In this document: one piece after another, positions 41,422 to 50,582 of the stretch
Numbering within the stretch: position 1 is the stretch's first letter
Layout: every line of letters starts with the position of its first letter
From: CAYMZZ01 sp046297935
Lineage (GTDB): Bacteria; Bacteroidota; Bacteroidia; Chitinophagales; Chitinophagaceae
Reading direction: 5' to 3'
Assembly (NCBI GenBank): GCA_046297935.1
Contig: JBKBHA010000014.1
Coordinates: forward strand, 28,135 to 92,134
Length of the DNA: 64,000 nt
Notes under the pieces: generated by a model
Database searches by the model: none
What the model saw: the letters and a program-made list of their open reading frames with translations, nothing else
Told to the model about the DNA's origin: nothing
Program-made: the position numbers and the translations under genes

Positions 41422-41445
41422 TATACGAAATTGGTCGTATATTCG
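41422..41445 (+). promoter_or_regulatory. BlaI-type operator overlapping the promoter
   Basis: A dyad TATACGA-N6-TCGTATA (41422-41441) lies 23 nt before the repressor ATG and overlaps TATATTCG (41438-41445), a one-mismatch -7 box. Its half-site TACGA/TCGTA differs from the BlaI TACA/TGTA core but has the same geometry. It probably binds the downstream repressor, giving autoregulation. Confidence 0.65.
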
Positions 41446-41464
41446 TCCGGTAAAACCTTATAAC

Positions 41465-41848
41465 ATGACGCTGACTAAATCCATAAAGCCTACCGAAAGT
41501 GAGCTCGAGATATTGCAGATTCTTTGGAAACGTGGTATGGCAACTGTGCGGGAAGTTCATGAAGAACTGACGGCCACAAAAGACGTGGGCTATACCACCA
41601 CCCTAAAGCTCATGCAGATCATGCACGAAAAAGGACTGGTAAAACGTGATGACAGTATGCGAACGCACGTGTACCAGGCAGCGGTAAATAAAGAAAAAAC
41701 GCAGAAACATTTATTGGGAAAAATGATCGACAGCCTGTTTGGTGGCTCTCCTACCCAACTGGTTATTCAGGCGTTAGGCGAACACAAGGCCAGTCCTGAT
41801 GAAATTGCCCGGATTCAGGCATTACTCGATGACATGAAAAATCAATAG
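41465..41848 (+). CDS. BlaI/MecI/CopY-family repressor
   Basis: The 127-residue protein has a winged-helix N-terminal domain (about 8-78): TESELEILQILWKRGMATVR, VHEELTATKDVGYTTTLKLM and QIMHEKGLVKRD. A helical dimerisation tail with LLGKMIDSLFGGSPTQLVIQ follows. Family members are repressors inactivated by proteolysis of the protein by an M56 sensor peptidase. The partner peptidase gene follows 29 nt downstream, and a dyad operator lies upstream. Classical members control beta-lactamase; no beta-lactamase gene is present here, so the regulon is unknown. Confidence 0.92.
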   Translation: MTLTKSIKPTESELEILQILWKRGMATVREVHEELTATKDVGYTTTLKLMQIMHEKGLVKRDDSMRTHVYQAAVNKEKTQKHLLGKMIDSLFGGSPTQLVIQALGEHKASPDEIARIQALLDDMKNQ

Positions 41849-41877
41849 TACGCTGAATTTTCCCAACCAACGCTGCC

Positions 41878-43572
41878 ATGACTACAACAGAGTTTTTTCA
41901 ATCGCTTGGACACGCCCTAATTAACAGCCTCTGGCAACTGGCCCTTCTATGGGTGGTATTTCAGGTATGGCTGGCCTGTTTTCCACATATCAGGGCAGCA
42001 ACGCGTAGTAAAGTTGCCACCTGGATGCTCGTATCCGGTTTTGTTTGGTTCGTGTTGAGTATATTCAACGGTCCGGCAATTATCAAAAATTCCGATTTAC
42101 TCAATACCGTTTTCTTTCAGGACTCATCTACCCACAACAAATTCTTTGAGCAGTTTTCACTGTATGCAGCGATTATCTATCTGTTGTTGTTTACAATACC
42201 CGTCATCAACTTCATTCGCAATGTTCGATATGTGAACTCGATTCGTAAAACAGGACTGCAAAAAGCAGATGTTCCCTGGCGGTTATTTGTGCAAAAGATT
42301 TCCGCCCGCATGGGCATCAAGCGGTCGGTGCAAATCTGGCTGTCAGAAATGGTACAGACTCCCGTTACTGTAGGTTTCTTACGCCCTGTTATTTTGCTTC
42401 CGATAGCTGCCGTTAATCAGCTTCAAACCGATCAGGTGGAAGCGATACTGCTACATGAACTAGCGCATATTCGTCGGTTTGATTACATGCTGAACTTTGT
42501 AGTACGCATCATTCAAACGATTTTATATTTCAATCCATTTGTAAGGGCTTTCGCGCAAATCATCGATACCGAGCGTGAGAAGAGTTGCGATGAAATGGTG
42601 ATGCAGTTTCAGTACAATGCACACGATTATGCATCGGCACTATTAGTACTGGAGCGGTCTTCTGCACCCCGACTCGCAATGGCAGCTGCCGGTACGCAGC
42701 GCGGGCAGCAACTGATGGGCCGCGTGGAAAATATTCTGGGTATCCAACGTAAGACGCGCGTTTCGCTGCTGCGTCTTTCCGGAACGTTGGTAGCATTATG
42801 TATGCTTGCCGGACTTCATGTATTCCTGAATTCCGAAAAAAATGAAAGAGCGCTGGCGTATCAGGACATGACGGCGTTTATGGATTCACCGTTTATTATG
42901 TCGGCCGAAGCAACTAGTCCACAACAGACAGTGGCTCGGGAATCGGAAGCCGGAAATAATCAGGAATACCAGCCGGCATCAGATATACAGGTCCCGCTAG
43001 CCGTTGTGAAGCCGCACCTGCCGCCAAGAGCTCCTGCACCTCTTGAGCCTGCCGAAAATTACGGCCCTGCTGAATGGTACAAATTTGTTACCGATCGTGA
43101 GAATATTTTGAGCGAAGCAGAACAGCAGGAAATAGAGAAAGCGATTCAGTCATCACAACGTGTATTGGAAGAAATTCAGTGGAAAACGATAGAAAAAGAG
43201 ATTGCTGACGCGCTTACAAGCGCGGAAAAAGAACTGGTGCGCGAAAAACTGAAGCAGGAATCGCGCGAAGCTGATTGGAAGCGCCTGGAGGAAAAAATGA
43301 AGCAGGCGTACGCCAATATAAATTGGTCTGCACTGAATGCCGAACTTTCATCGGCTGTAACCGATATACGTCTGGATAGCCTTCAACAGGTGGTAAACGA
43401 AGCTGTACTCGGCCTGGCTCAGTTAGGCAAAGAACTCGACAAAGCTAAGGTAGAGGGCATTCCCGATACAGATATTACCCGCGAGGCTGTAGAGGCCAAA
43501 CGACTCAGCCTTGAACGCACGCTTGACACACTGAAAAAGGCTGACCGCATCCGCAGGGTGATCAAGCTTTAA
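41878..43572 (+). CDS. M56-family sensor metallopeptidase (BlaR1-like, no penicillin-binding domain)
   Basis: The 564-residue protein has about four membrane segments (roughly 17-33, 48-65, 95-113 and 300-318) and a zinc peptidase domain with HELAH (193-197), a downstream Glu238 (SCDEM) as third ligand, and the conserved QIDTERE-like loop. In BlaR1 a C-terminal beta-lactam sensor domain follows; here the last 245 residues are instead an acidic coiled coil with repeated W-K-x-x-E heptads. The signal sensed is therefore unlikely to be a beta-lactam (inference). It is co-transcribed with the BlaI-type repressor. Confidence 0.88.
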   Translation: MTTTEFFQSLGHALINSLWQLALLWVVFQVWLACFPHIRAATRSKVATWMLVSGFVWFVLSIFNGPAIIKNSDLLNTVFFQDSSTHNKFFEQFSLYAAIIYLLLFTIPVINFIRNVRYVNSIRKTGLQKADVPWRLFVQKISARMGIKRSVQIWLSEMVQTPVTVGFLRPVILLPIAAVNQLQTDQVEAILLHELAHIRRFDYMLNFVVRIIQTILYFNPFVRAFAQIIDTEREKSCDEMVMQFQYNAHDYASALLVLERSSAPRLAMAAAGTQRGQQLMGRVENILGIQRKTRVSLLRLSGTLVALCMLAGLHVFLNSEKNERALAYQDMTAFMDSPFIMSAEATSPQQTVARESEAGNNQEYQPASDIQVPLAVVKPHLPPRAPAPLEPAENYGPAEWYKFVTDRENILSEAEQQEIEKAIQSSQRVLEEIQWKTIEKEIADALTSAEKELVREKLKQESREADWKRLEEKMKQAYANINWSALNAELSSAVTDIRLDSLQQVVNEAVLGLAQLGKELDKAKVEGIPDTDITREAVEAKRLSLERTLDTLKKADRIRRVIKL

Positions 43573-43575
43573 TCT

Positions 43576-44613
43576 CTACCAGACATTGCGTGGGCAGGTG
43601 TCCCCATAGCGATTACCAATCAGGAATCCGATCATCAGTTCATGTGTACCACGACTATAGGTTCGAATAGCCGTAGTGGTAAAATCGTAGGCATAGCCCA
43701 CGTTAAATGTATTCCCGACCTGTAGTCCTGCCATTGCAGCAAATCCATCATATTGTCGTACGCTGCCACCGATCCAGAACTGATCGCGGTATTGCAGTTT
43801 CAGATTCAGTTCTCCCTGATAGTTATTCCTGAATGCTCCATTTATATATTTCAGCATTACAGAAGGAACCGCGTTCACATCGTCGCTAACCAGAAATCGG
43901 TAACCTGCTGTCACAAAAACATGTGGCACCAGCCTGCCTGTTTGCTGAAAATTAGCATCATCTACAAATGCAAGTTTTTGCGGTATCACCTGTTGAGCAG
44001 ATGCACCTGCAAAAAAATTGGCACCATATAGCCACAGACCAATCGAAAGGTCAGGTTTTATTCTGCGAAGCTCTTCTGCATTGGCACCGCCTATAGCAGG
44101 ATCGGCTGGATTGGGTCCAAAAAATGCTTTCCCATCGGCATTTAACCCAACGGTAGTAATGCCTGCCGAAAATCCACCCGCCAAATTGAGGCGTGGCGAA
44201 AGCCCGAGATGATATGCATAGCTAAGTGCCGCAGTAAAGCGGTTGAAATTGCCGGTCCGGTCATTTACCAGGCTCATACCAATACCGTGATGAGGCTCAG
44301 ATGCAGTGTAATTTTCCCAGTACGCTTGTCCTCTTGGATTTTCACCCGGCACCTGAAAAGAAGTGGCAGTAGTCTTATAATCTGCCTTCCCTATCGGACC
44401 ATGAATGGTCAGGTAGGTTGTACGTGGAGCTCCCGAAAAACCCGACCACTGATCACGAATACTCAGTTTTACATCGGTGTAATTCTCAATACCCGATAAA
44501 GCAGGGTTGAGCACATAGTTGTTCAGGATGTACTGAGTGTAATGTGGCCGTTGTTGTGCACATAGTACCAACCCGGTGGCCAGCAAAAGGATCGAAAATA
44601 ATAACTTCTTCAT
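43576..44613 (-). CDS. PorP/SprF-family type IX secretion membrane protein
   Basis: The 345-residue outer-membrane barrel-like protein has a signal peptide (about 1-19, ending CAQQ). The opening RPHYTQYILNNYVLNPALSG is diagnostic of PorP/SprF, with KLSIRDQWSGFSGAPRTTYL next and a C-terminal YDFTTTAIRTYSRGTHELMI. Such proteins pair with surface proteins that carry a gliding-motility C-terminal domain and anchor or export them. The partner, a 1449-residue protein, is encoded 3 nt upstream in the same transcript. The stop lies 3 nt from the convergent M56 gene. Confidence 0.93.
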   Translation of the reverse strand: MKKLLFSILLLATGLVLCAQQRPHYTQYILNNYVLNPALSGIENYTDVKLSIRDQWSGFSGAPRTTYLTIHGPIGKADYKTTATSFQVPGENPRGQAYWENYTASEPHHGIGMSLVNDRTGNFNRFTAALSYAYHLGLSPRLNLAGGFSAGITTVGLNADGKAFFGPNPADPAIGGANAEELRRIKPDLSIGLWLYGANFFAGASAQQVIPQKLAFVDDANFQQTGRLVPHVFVTAGYRFLVSDDVNAVPSVMLKYINGAFRNNYQGELNLKLQYRDQFWIGGSVRQYDGFAAMAGLQVGNTFNVGYAYDFTTTAIRTYSRGTHELMIGFLIGNRYGDTCPRNVW

Positions 44614-44616
44614 GGC

Positions 44617-47600
44617 CTAACGAATTATATCAACAAAGCCCGTCATGGGTTTGCGTCCATTACGCGGATCAATTACATAATAATAAGTACCTACAGGCGC
44701 ATCCCTGCCATTGATTCGTCCATCCCAGGGCGTGGTATAGTTCACCATACGATGAACGAGCTGCCCGTAACGGTTGAACAACTGAACAATGCAACCCGGA
44801 TAACTTTCCAGGTGCTCAATTACCCATCTGTCGTTCACGCCATCACCATTCGGACTAAATATATTTGGTATAACAGGAGCCAGCAGTATTTTCACAAATA
44901 CCTGATCTTTTCCAATACAACCCTGGTCGGAGGTAATAGTCAACTCATACATGATATCAGCCGTGGGTGATGCAACTGCGTTTGCCTGTGCAGGATCGTT
45001 GAGGGCTGTAGCTGGTGTCCACAAATAACTAACTGGGTAATCTGTGATAAGGGTAGGTGTAAGTGTTACCTGTCCACCTTCAAGAACCACTTTATCGGGG
45101 CCGGCATTAGCCATGGGCGTGGGATTAACTACAATGGTTTGGTCGGCTGTTGCCGTGCAGCCATTATTTGCCGTAAACAGGTACTGAATAGTATGCGTAC
45201 CTGGGCCTGCTGTGGCAGGGTTAAATAAACCGGTACTATTGATGCCCGGGCCGCTAAACACACCCGAACCCGGAACAGTTGAAGCTCCCTGGGTAGAAAA
45301 CTGAACGGCGGTTGCGTCAGAGCAAACAGGTGCTACTGCAGCAAGAGCCAATTGCGGACTCGCCAAAACAGTGATGTCCTGCTCATAGCTGTCGACGCAA
45401 CTAATACCGGAATAAACCAGATAACGTACCCGATAGGTACGAGAAGCCGGGCTGCTGAATGCAGGATACCGGTGACTATATTCCTTGCCCGGAGTCGGCG
45501 AGTCATCGGTTGTTATCGCTGTGGGATCTGAAGGATCCCAAAGTATCACCACCCGAATGATGCTTCCCGCGTCAACCTGCGACGCATCTTTCAATTTCAA
45601 CTCTTCGTTGCTACATACACTGGCACCATTCAGTACAGTGAAGGAAGGTGTTAGCACTGCACCGTTCACCGTAAAAATTCGAGTAGTGGTATCCCGACAA
45701 CCTGCCGCAGACCCCGCTACCAGAGTGGCAGTATAGCTACCTGGTTGTTGATAGTGGTGTATGCTGTTCTGCAGGTTTGAAAAATTGGGGTTAGCAGCTG
45801 TGGCCAGTGGATCTCCAAAATTCCATTCCCAGTTGTTGATGGTGCCTGAGGAAATGGTCGACTCGTCAAAAAATGGTGCATTCACATCATTGATACAAAC
45901 AACCGGCGCTTCAAATGACGCCACGGGGTTGGGATGCACGGTTACTGGTTCGCTATGGGCCACACTTTTACAACCTTTGTCTGTTTCAACCTGAAGAGTA
46001 ATGGTATAGTCGCCGAGATTTGAATACACATGCGAAAAGGCCAGATTGTTGTCTTTGACAACAGATGTATTATCGCCCAGGTTCCATTGCCAGGTCCGGA
46101 TGGTGCCATCTGCTGAACTACTCTGGTCCTGAATCGTGACAGCTTTGTTCTGGCAGGCTGCTGACAGCAAAGTGAAGTCTGCTGTCGGAAGAGCCAGTAC
46201 CTGCACTTGTTGTTGAGCAAATTTGCCGACAGTAGTACAACCCTTATCCGTCGTTACATTCAGGGTGATGGTGTAGATGCCTGCTGCAGCATATGTTTTT
46301 ACCGGGTTACGCTCGGTTGAACTTGTACCATCGCCAAAATCCCAATTCCATTGTGTAATTGTGGCTCCTGTGGCAGCGCTTTGATCAGTAAGAGTAAGAC
46401 TGCCACCCAGACAAACTTCCGCCGCTGCCTGAAATGCTGCCTGCGGCTCTTCGAATATGGTTGTAAGTGTTTTACTATTGGAAGCCGCGCAGCCGTTACC
46501 AGAGGTTACCTGCAAACTTACCGTGAAAGGTCCTGCCTGGGTATAGGTGTGTGTTGGACTGGCACCTCCTGCGTTAGGTGAACCATCGCCGAAATTCCAA
46601 CTGTAAACGAAAGAAGATTCGGTACCATCGCTGATGGTCGAAAGGCTGTTGAAAATAGCTTGTCCGGCAGGCAAACAAACGGACGGCAGGCTAAAGTCCA
46701 CTGTTGGATTCGGAGTTACCGTTATGTTGCGCGTAAATAAAGTGCTCAAACAGCCTCCGGCGGTCTCTACTCTGAGCGACACTGTGAAAGTGCCCGTGCT
46801 GGCGAAACTATGAGTTTGCGCAGCATTGCTATTCACGGTAACCGGGCTCGTCCCATCGCCGAAATCCCATATCCATTTAACAATGGAAGCACCTGATGGC
46901 GCCGTCGATTGATCGGTAAATTGAACGTTTTGTCCTGCGCAATAAGGCCCTGCAACTGCGAAAGATGCGGTAGGAGGATCCGTCAATTGAACCGTCTTTA
47001 CTGCTGTATCCGACTGGCAACCGATATCAGTAACAACTGAATATTTCACCGTATAGGCCCCTGCGGCGTTGTAGGTATGAGACACATTTGCGCCCGATTG
47101 ATCTGTATTTCCATCGCCGAAGCTCCAGTACCAGGCATCAATGGGACGATTATTAGTCTGGGTGGCCGTGCCTGTAAAACTCACCGGCGCCGACACGCAT
47201 CCGTTCGTACTGAAATCGATAGAAGTTTGTGGCTTGTCAAATATTTCTAGATCGTAGTCAATTTCCTGCACACCGTTACAACCGTCCGCCGTGGGATTTT
47301 GCGCAATAACTCTGATAGGATAAGTTCCCGGAGTGGCGGTATTGAAGTTACCGGGTAGTGTGTATTTGTAGAGTGTTCGTCCATTCACCACGCTAGTGCT
47401 TGATGGAACCGGCGCATTGTCCGTCACATCAGGAAAAAGCCCATTGAATCGCCATTCGATGCTTGTAGGTTGATAGGGAAATGTCATGGACAGGGCAAAC
47501 GGCGCGTCTTTACAGGCGGCAGGGAAGTCAACCGATCCGTACGCATTCTGGACTGTTACAAACTGGTAGAGGTCTTTCACATTTGCTCCCGCATTATAGC

Positions 47601-48966
47601 CGTACGATTCAAAATCACCATAACCGTAAGCGACCGCGCTGAAGCCTGAATCAGATTCCAACACATGCTGACCCTGGATTACCGAAATGCGCGCATACGC
47701 ATAAGCCGGATTCTGCGGGTGAGGTTGAAACCCTGTAACTGGCGTCCCGTCGAGGCGGAACGAACTGATGCCTGTACCTCCGGCCGGAATGGTGACATTG
47801 ATAAAATGGTTAGAAATAGAAAAGTTCGGCGTTGAATTGAGAATAACCTTATTGATGGTTTGTTCCACCGGACTGAGGTAGATAACTTCCGGATCTCCGA
47901 GGTCGCCTGAGCGGATATTGCCGCAAAAGCGACCCGTAGATATGTACTGTGCTACCATCACCGGTTTATCCGCTTCAATTTTTGCCGGTGCACTGAGCGG
48001 TCCAACTTCGTAAAAGAAATTATCGCGCAATCCCGATTGAATTATTCCATTCACCCGAACAATGGTCGTGGGATCGTCGACCGCAATCCGAAACACATTG
48101 TTCTCCAGGATTTCTGTTGGGACCGTCAAATAGGTTTTACCCCAGGCCGTTTTGGGAAAGGCTTGCACCATATAGTTGTCTGACGACTTTTGGCCATTTC
48201 CAATACCGTCGCAAACCAGGGCGATCCGGCCGCTACCGCTGAAAACTGCCAAACGTTTACAACCTTCCGTGCCTGAACTAATCGAGCGAATTCTGGAGCC
48301 AGTCAAATCAGCTCCGCGATAGATATCGCCTGACTGGCCGGCCAATGCCCCCATTATGTTAATCACCTGTCCTTGCTGAAGGTTGACTGTGAATGGCACT
48401 CCGGCCGGCCGGGTCAATGTATTCTGCGAAGGCGTAATCTCAACGGTGGTGATGCCCGGGTCGACTGCGATGGCATAAAACCAGCAGTTGGCATTGTTGG
48501 TATTTGATATCTGCTCGTAGTTGATGGAATAATAATCCTTACCAAGTGTGCTGGTCGGGAAAAGTAATGTTGCCCCCGAAACGCTCATATTATATATATG
48601 TGCGTAAGCAACAATTGGTCTTGTGGCGGTGATATGGATACCCCGATTAGACACACCTTCCACATTTAAGCGAGCATCCTGTGTGCCTGTTTTTGGAATA
48701 GGGCTCGAGGTGTAGATGGTATTTGCCGGGATATTATAAGTCTGGCTATAGCCGGTGCCCGGAATTTCCACCACGACGGTTGTTGCCGCCTCGGTTGCAA
48801 AATAAAGCACCATTGTCTGGCTTCCTCCCCCTCCGGATGTCATCCGTTCGTGGTAGCCATAGCCCACCCAGAAGTCTTTTCCTTTATTGGAAAAATCCTG
48901 ACCATATGTCAGCTGAAAGCAGCAGCAGAGTCCAATGAGGGTACTCGCCCATCTGAATTTTCTCAT
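44617..48966 (-). CDS. Large PKD-repeat surface protein with gliding-motility C-terminal domain
   Basis: The 1449-residue secreted protein has a signal peptide (about 1-22), an N-terminal IgGFc-binding-like region (about 25-480: FSNKGKDFWVGYGYHERM, LPTTIVRVNG-type strands), and six clear PKD repeats in the middle with WSFGDGNTDQSG, WDFGDGTSPVTV, WNFGDGSPNAGG, WDFGDGTSSTER, WNLGDNTSVVK and WNFGDPLATAAN cores. The last about 85 residues (PNIFSPNGDGVNDRW to the end) form the T9SS type B/gliding-motility C-terminal domain. It is exported by the T9SS and probably acts in adhesion or surface binding. Its operon partner is the PorP/SprF gene. Confidence 0.93.
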   Translation of the reverse strand: MRKFRWASTLIGLCCCFQLTYGQDFSNKGKDFWVGYGYHERMTSGGGGSQTMVLYFATEAATTVVVEIPGTGYSQTYNIPANTIYTSSPIPKTGTQDARLNVEGVSNRGIHITATRPIVAYAHIYNMSVSGATLLFPTSTLGKDYYSINYEQISNTNNANCWFYAIAVDPGITTVEITPSQNTLTRPAGVPFTVNLQQGQVINIMGALAGQSGDIYRGADLTGSRIRSISSGTEGCKRLAVFSGSGRIALVCDGIGNGQKSSDNYMVQAFPKTAWGKTYLTVPTEILENNVFRIAVDDPTTIVRVNGIIQSGLRDNFFYEVGPLSAPAKIEADKPVMVAQYISTGRFCGNIRSGDLGDPEVIYLSPVEQTINKVILNSTPNFSISNHFINVTIPAGGTGISSFRLDGTPVTGFQPHPQNPAYAYARISVIQGQHVLESDSGFSAVAYGYGDFESYGYNAGANVKDLYQFVTVQNAYGSVDFPAACKDAPFALSMTFPYQPTSIEWRFNGLFPDVTDNAPVPSSTSVVNGRTLYKYTLPGNFNTATPGTYPIRVIAQNPTADGCNGVQEIDYDLEIFDKPQTSIDFSTNGCVSAPVSFTGTATQTNNRPIDAWYWSFGDGNTDQSGANVSHTYNAAGAYTVKYSVVTDIGCQSDTAVKTVQLTDPPTASFAVAGPYCAGQNVQFTDQSTAPSGASIVKWIWDFGDGTSPVTVNSNAAQTHSFASTGTFTVSLRVETAGGCLSTLFTRNITVTPNPTVDFSLPSVCLPAGQAIFNSLSTISDGTESSFVYSWNFGDGSPNAGGASPTHTYTQAGPFTVSLQVTSGNGCAASNSKTLTTIFEEPQAAFQAAAEVCLGGSLTLTDQSAATGATITQWNWDFGDGTSSTERNPVKTYAAAGIYTITLNVTTDKGCTTVGKFAQQQVQVLALPTADFTLLSAACQNKAVTIQDQSSSADGTIRTWQWNLGDNTSVVKDNNLAFSHVYSNLGDYTITLQVETDKGCKSVAHSEPVTVHPNPVASFEAPVVCINDVNAPFFDESTISSGTINNWEWNFGDPLATAANPNFSNLQNSIHHYQQPGSYTATLVAGSAAGCRDTTTRIFTVNGAVLTPSFTVLNGASVCSNEELKLKDASQVDAGSIIRVVILWDPSDPTAITTDDSPTPGKEYSHRYPAFSSPASRTYRVRYLVYSGISCVDSYEQDITVLASPQLALAAVAPVCSDATAVQFSTQGASTVPGSGVFSGPGINSTGLFNPATAGPGTHTIQYLFTANNGCTATADQTIVVNPTPMANAGPDKVVLEGGQVTLTPTLITDYPVSYLWTPATALNDPAQANAVASPTADIMYELTITSDQGCIGKDQVFVKILLAPVIPNIFSPNGDGVNDRWVIEHLESYPGCIVQLFNRYGQLVHRMVNYTTPWDGRINGRDAPVGTYYYVIDPRNGRKPMTGFVDIIR

Positions 48967-49659
48967 CGAGTAACAGTGTCCGGTTTAGAGAATGCAGGCC
49001 GATTCGTCAACCTGTGTGGCATTTCAGAAAAGGATGCTGGACCGGGATTTCATTGGAGAGGAAAGAAAAGTATATCAATATACAAACAAGTGGTTGAATT
49101 CCCAAAACCTGCCGGAGTAGTTGTGCAAAATGACTGAAAGGGCCGTTTAGTCTGATTAAACCGGCATTTTCATATATACGATTGCCTAAATATTTACTTT
49201 TAAATAATATAGAATTTTAAATAACTACCCAAAATAATTTAATATTCAACTTTTTAAATCAATAATAATAGAGACTGTTTAAGAATTTGCAAAATGCCGA
49301 TATTTTGCGACTATTTAGGCGGATATTAATAGAATAAAAATATTAGTTAGTTGTTATAAAATATTTATTATCAATTTTGTAGTGAATTATAATACTACTA
49401 ATAAAAATAGTAGATTTTGAATTATCTGGCCTGCCGCCAATTACTAAATAGATTTGATAAAAAATTATCTGAATTCGTCAGCAGTTTTCAGGTTTTAGAT
49501 TTTACGAAGATTTCTGGCTTCTGCCGCTGCCCTACCCTTTCGGTGGTCGGGATATGTGGGTGCCTTGCGGCCTTGTGCGTTCATCCGGTAAACCGTTTTT
49601 AGAAATGATTTAAGAACAGGATTCAGATGGCTGAATGGATTGCGTAGTATCTTGTGTGT
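48967..49659. other. Long AT-rich intergenic region
   Basis: A 690-bp gap between two divergent genes. Positions 49201-49380 contain about 19% G+C by my count, against roughly half in the flanking genes, with many TAATA/ATTAT words and short inverted A/T tracts. No convincing gene, RNA motif or terminator is visible. The region must hold the promoters for the large PKD protein gene and the LEA2 lipoprotein gene. Confidence 0.7.
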
Positions 49660-50136
49660 ATGAAGAGTCTAATCTGGGCCAGTTTTTTGATAGTCAGTTT
49701 GTCAGCTTGCTCGAAGATGAAGGAGCCTGAGTTTCGAGGAATTGAGGCAGTGAAAATGGGTAAGCTTGGTCTGCAACAAACCAAAGTGAAGTTGCATCTG
49801 CGTTATTTTAACCCGAATAAGTTTAAAGGCACTTTGAAATGGGCCAAGGGTGAAGCCTGGGTTGACAGTAGTTATCTGGGGCCGTTTTCCGTTACTGAAA
49901 GCATCGTGGCGGCTGGTTCTTCCGAATTCACGGTTCCGGTAGAGTTGACTTTGGATATGAAGCAGGCTTTGAATTTTACCAGCGGAATTTTGTCTGGCAG
50001 GGAAATGAAAAAAGAGGTATGGATAAAGATTGACGGCGAAGCAAGGGCAGGAAGGCAGGGTCTTTTTAAGACTTTCTCATTGAAGTATGAGGGGCCGCAG
50101 ATGTTAGACAGTCTGCTTGCCGGTATCAGCCAATAA
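49660..50136 (+). CDS. LEA type 2 family lipoprotein
   Basis: The protein has 158 residues from the ATG at 49660; a GTG two codons earlier is in frame. The lipobox is SLSAC at Cys17. The mature part is a single LEA2/WHy-like beta-sandwich (about 30-150): LGLQQTKVKLHLRYFNPNKF, SYLGPFSVTESIVAAGSSEF and TVPVELTLDMKQAL. Members are found as desiccation- or stress-associated or as generic periplasmic modules; the specific role here is unknown. Downstream is a hairpin at 50140. It is monocistronic. Confidence 0.85.
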   Translation: MKSLIWASFLIVSLSACSKMKEPEFRGIEAVKMGKLGLQQTKVKLHLRYFNPNKFKGTLKWAKGEAWVDSSYLGPFSVTESIVAAGSSEFTVPVELTLDMKQALNFTSGILSGREMKKEVWIKIDGEARAGRQGLFKTFSLKYEGPQMLDSLLAGISQ

Positions 50137-50139
50137 AAA

Positions 50140-50159
50140 AGCCCCTTGTTGAAGGGGCT
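50140..50159. terminator. Terminator hairpin between LEA2 and HMA genes
   Basis: AGCCCCTT-GTTG-AAGGGGCT forms an 8-bp perfect stem. An A-tract precedes it, so on the minus strand it ends in TTTTTT and is a strong terminator for the HMA gene; on the plus strand it has a weaker tail. Confidence 0.85.
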
Positions 50160-50178
50160 CAAAATTGTGAAGCATCGA

Positions 50179-50562
50179 CTATTGCGCTGGTGCTGGTGTT
50201 CTGGGCTTGGGATGTTTTCCTCCATCTTCCGGCTTTTTACATGTTATTGGCAAACGGTTGTAAGATTCTTCATTTGCCGTTACATCGTCTGCGTCGTATC
50301 CCAGATTCGCAATGGCGGTCTTGATTTCTTCAATATTGGTCCGGTCTTTCCAGAACTTAACTAAGGTTTCTCCTTTACGAAAGTTCACCGTAACTACCTG
50401 TACGCCATCTATCCTTTTCACATAGGTTTCTATGCGGGTCTTGCAGGCCTCGCAAAGCGCGTTTGGCGTCTGGATTCTCGCTGTAATTACCGGCTTATTC
50501 TGAGCCGTTGCCGCGCCCGCCGCCATTGTGACGAGAAGAAATAGGGCCAATAAATGTTTCAT
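50179..50562 (-). CDS. Exported heavy-metal-associated (HMA) domain protein
   Basis: The protein has 127 residues from the ATG at 50562. A signal peptide (MKHLLALFLLVTMAAGAATA) is followed by an HMA ferredoxin-like fold with CEAC (Cys37, Cys40) as the metal site in TPNALCEACKTRIETYVKRI and VVTVNFRKGETLVKFWKD. The tail KKPEDGGKHPKPRTPAPAQ is low complexity and proline rich. A copper/zinc binding role in the periplasm is inferred; the MxCxxC motif lacks the usual Met (here NALC). An in-frame ATG at 50622 would overlap pyrE and was rejected. It follows pyrE with 20 nt between. Confidence 0.85.
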   Translation of the reverse strand: MKHLLALFLLVTMAAGAATAQNKPVITARIQTPNALCEACKTRIETYVKRIDGVQVVTVNFRKGETLVKFWKDRTNIEEIKTAIANLGYDADDVTANEESYNRLPITCKKPEDGGKHPKPRTPAPAQ

Positions 50563-50582
50563 ATGCAGGATTTGCAGCCAAA

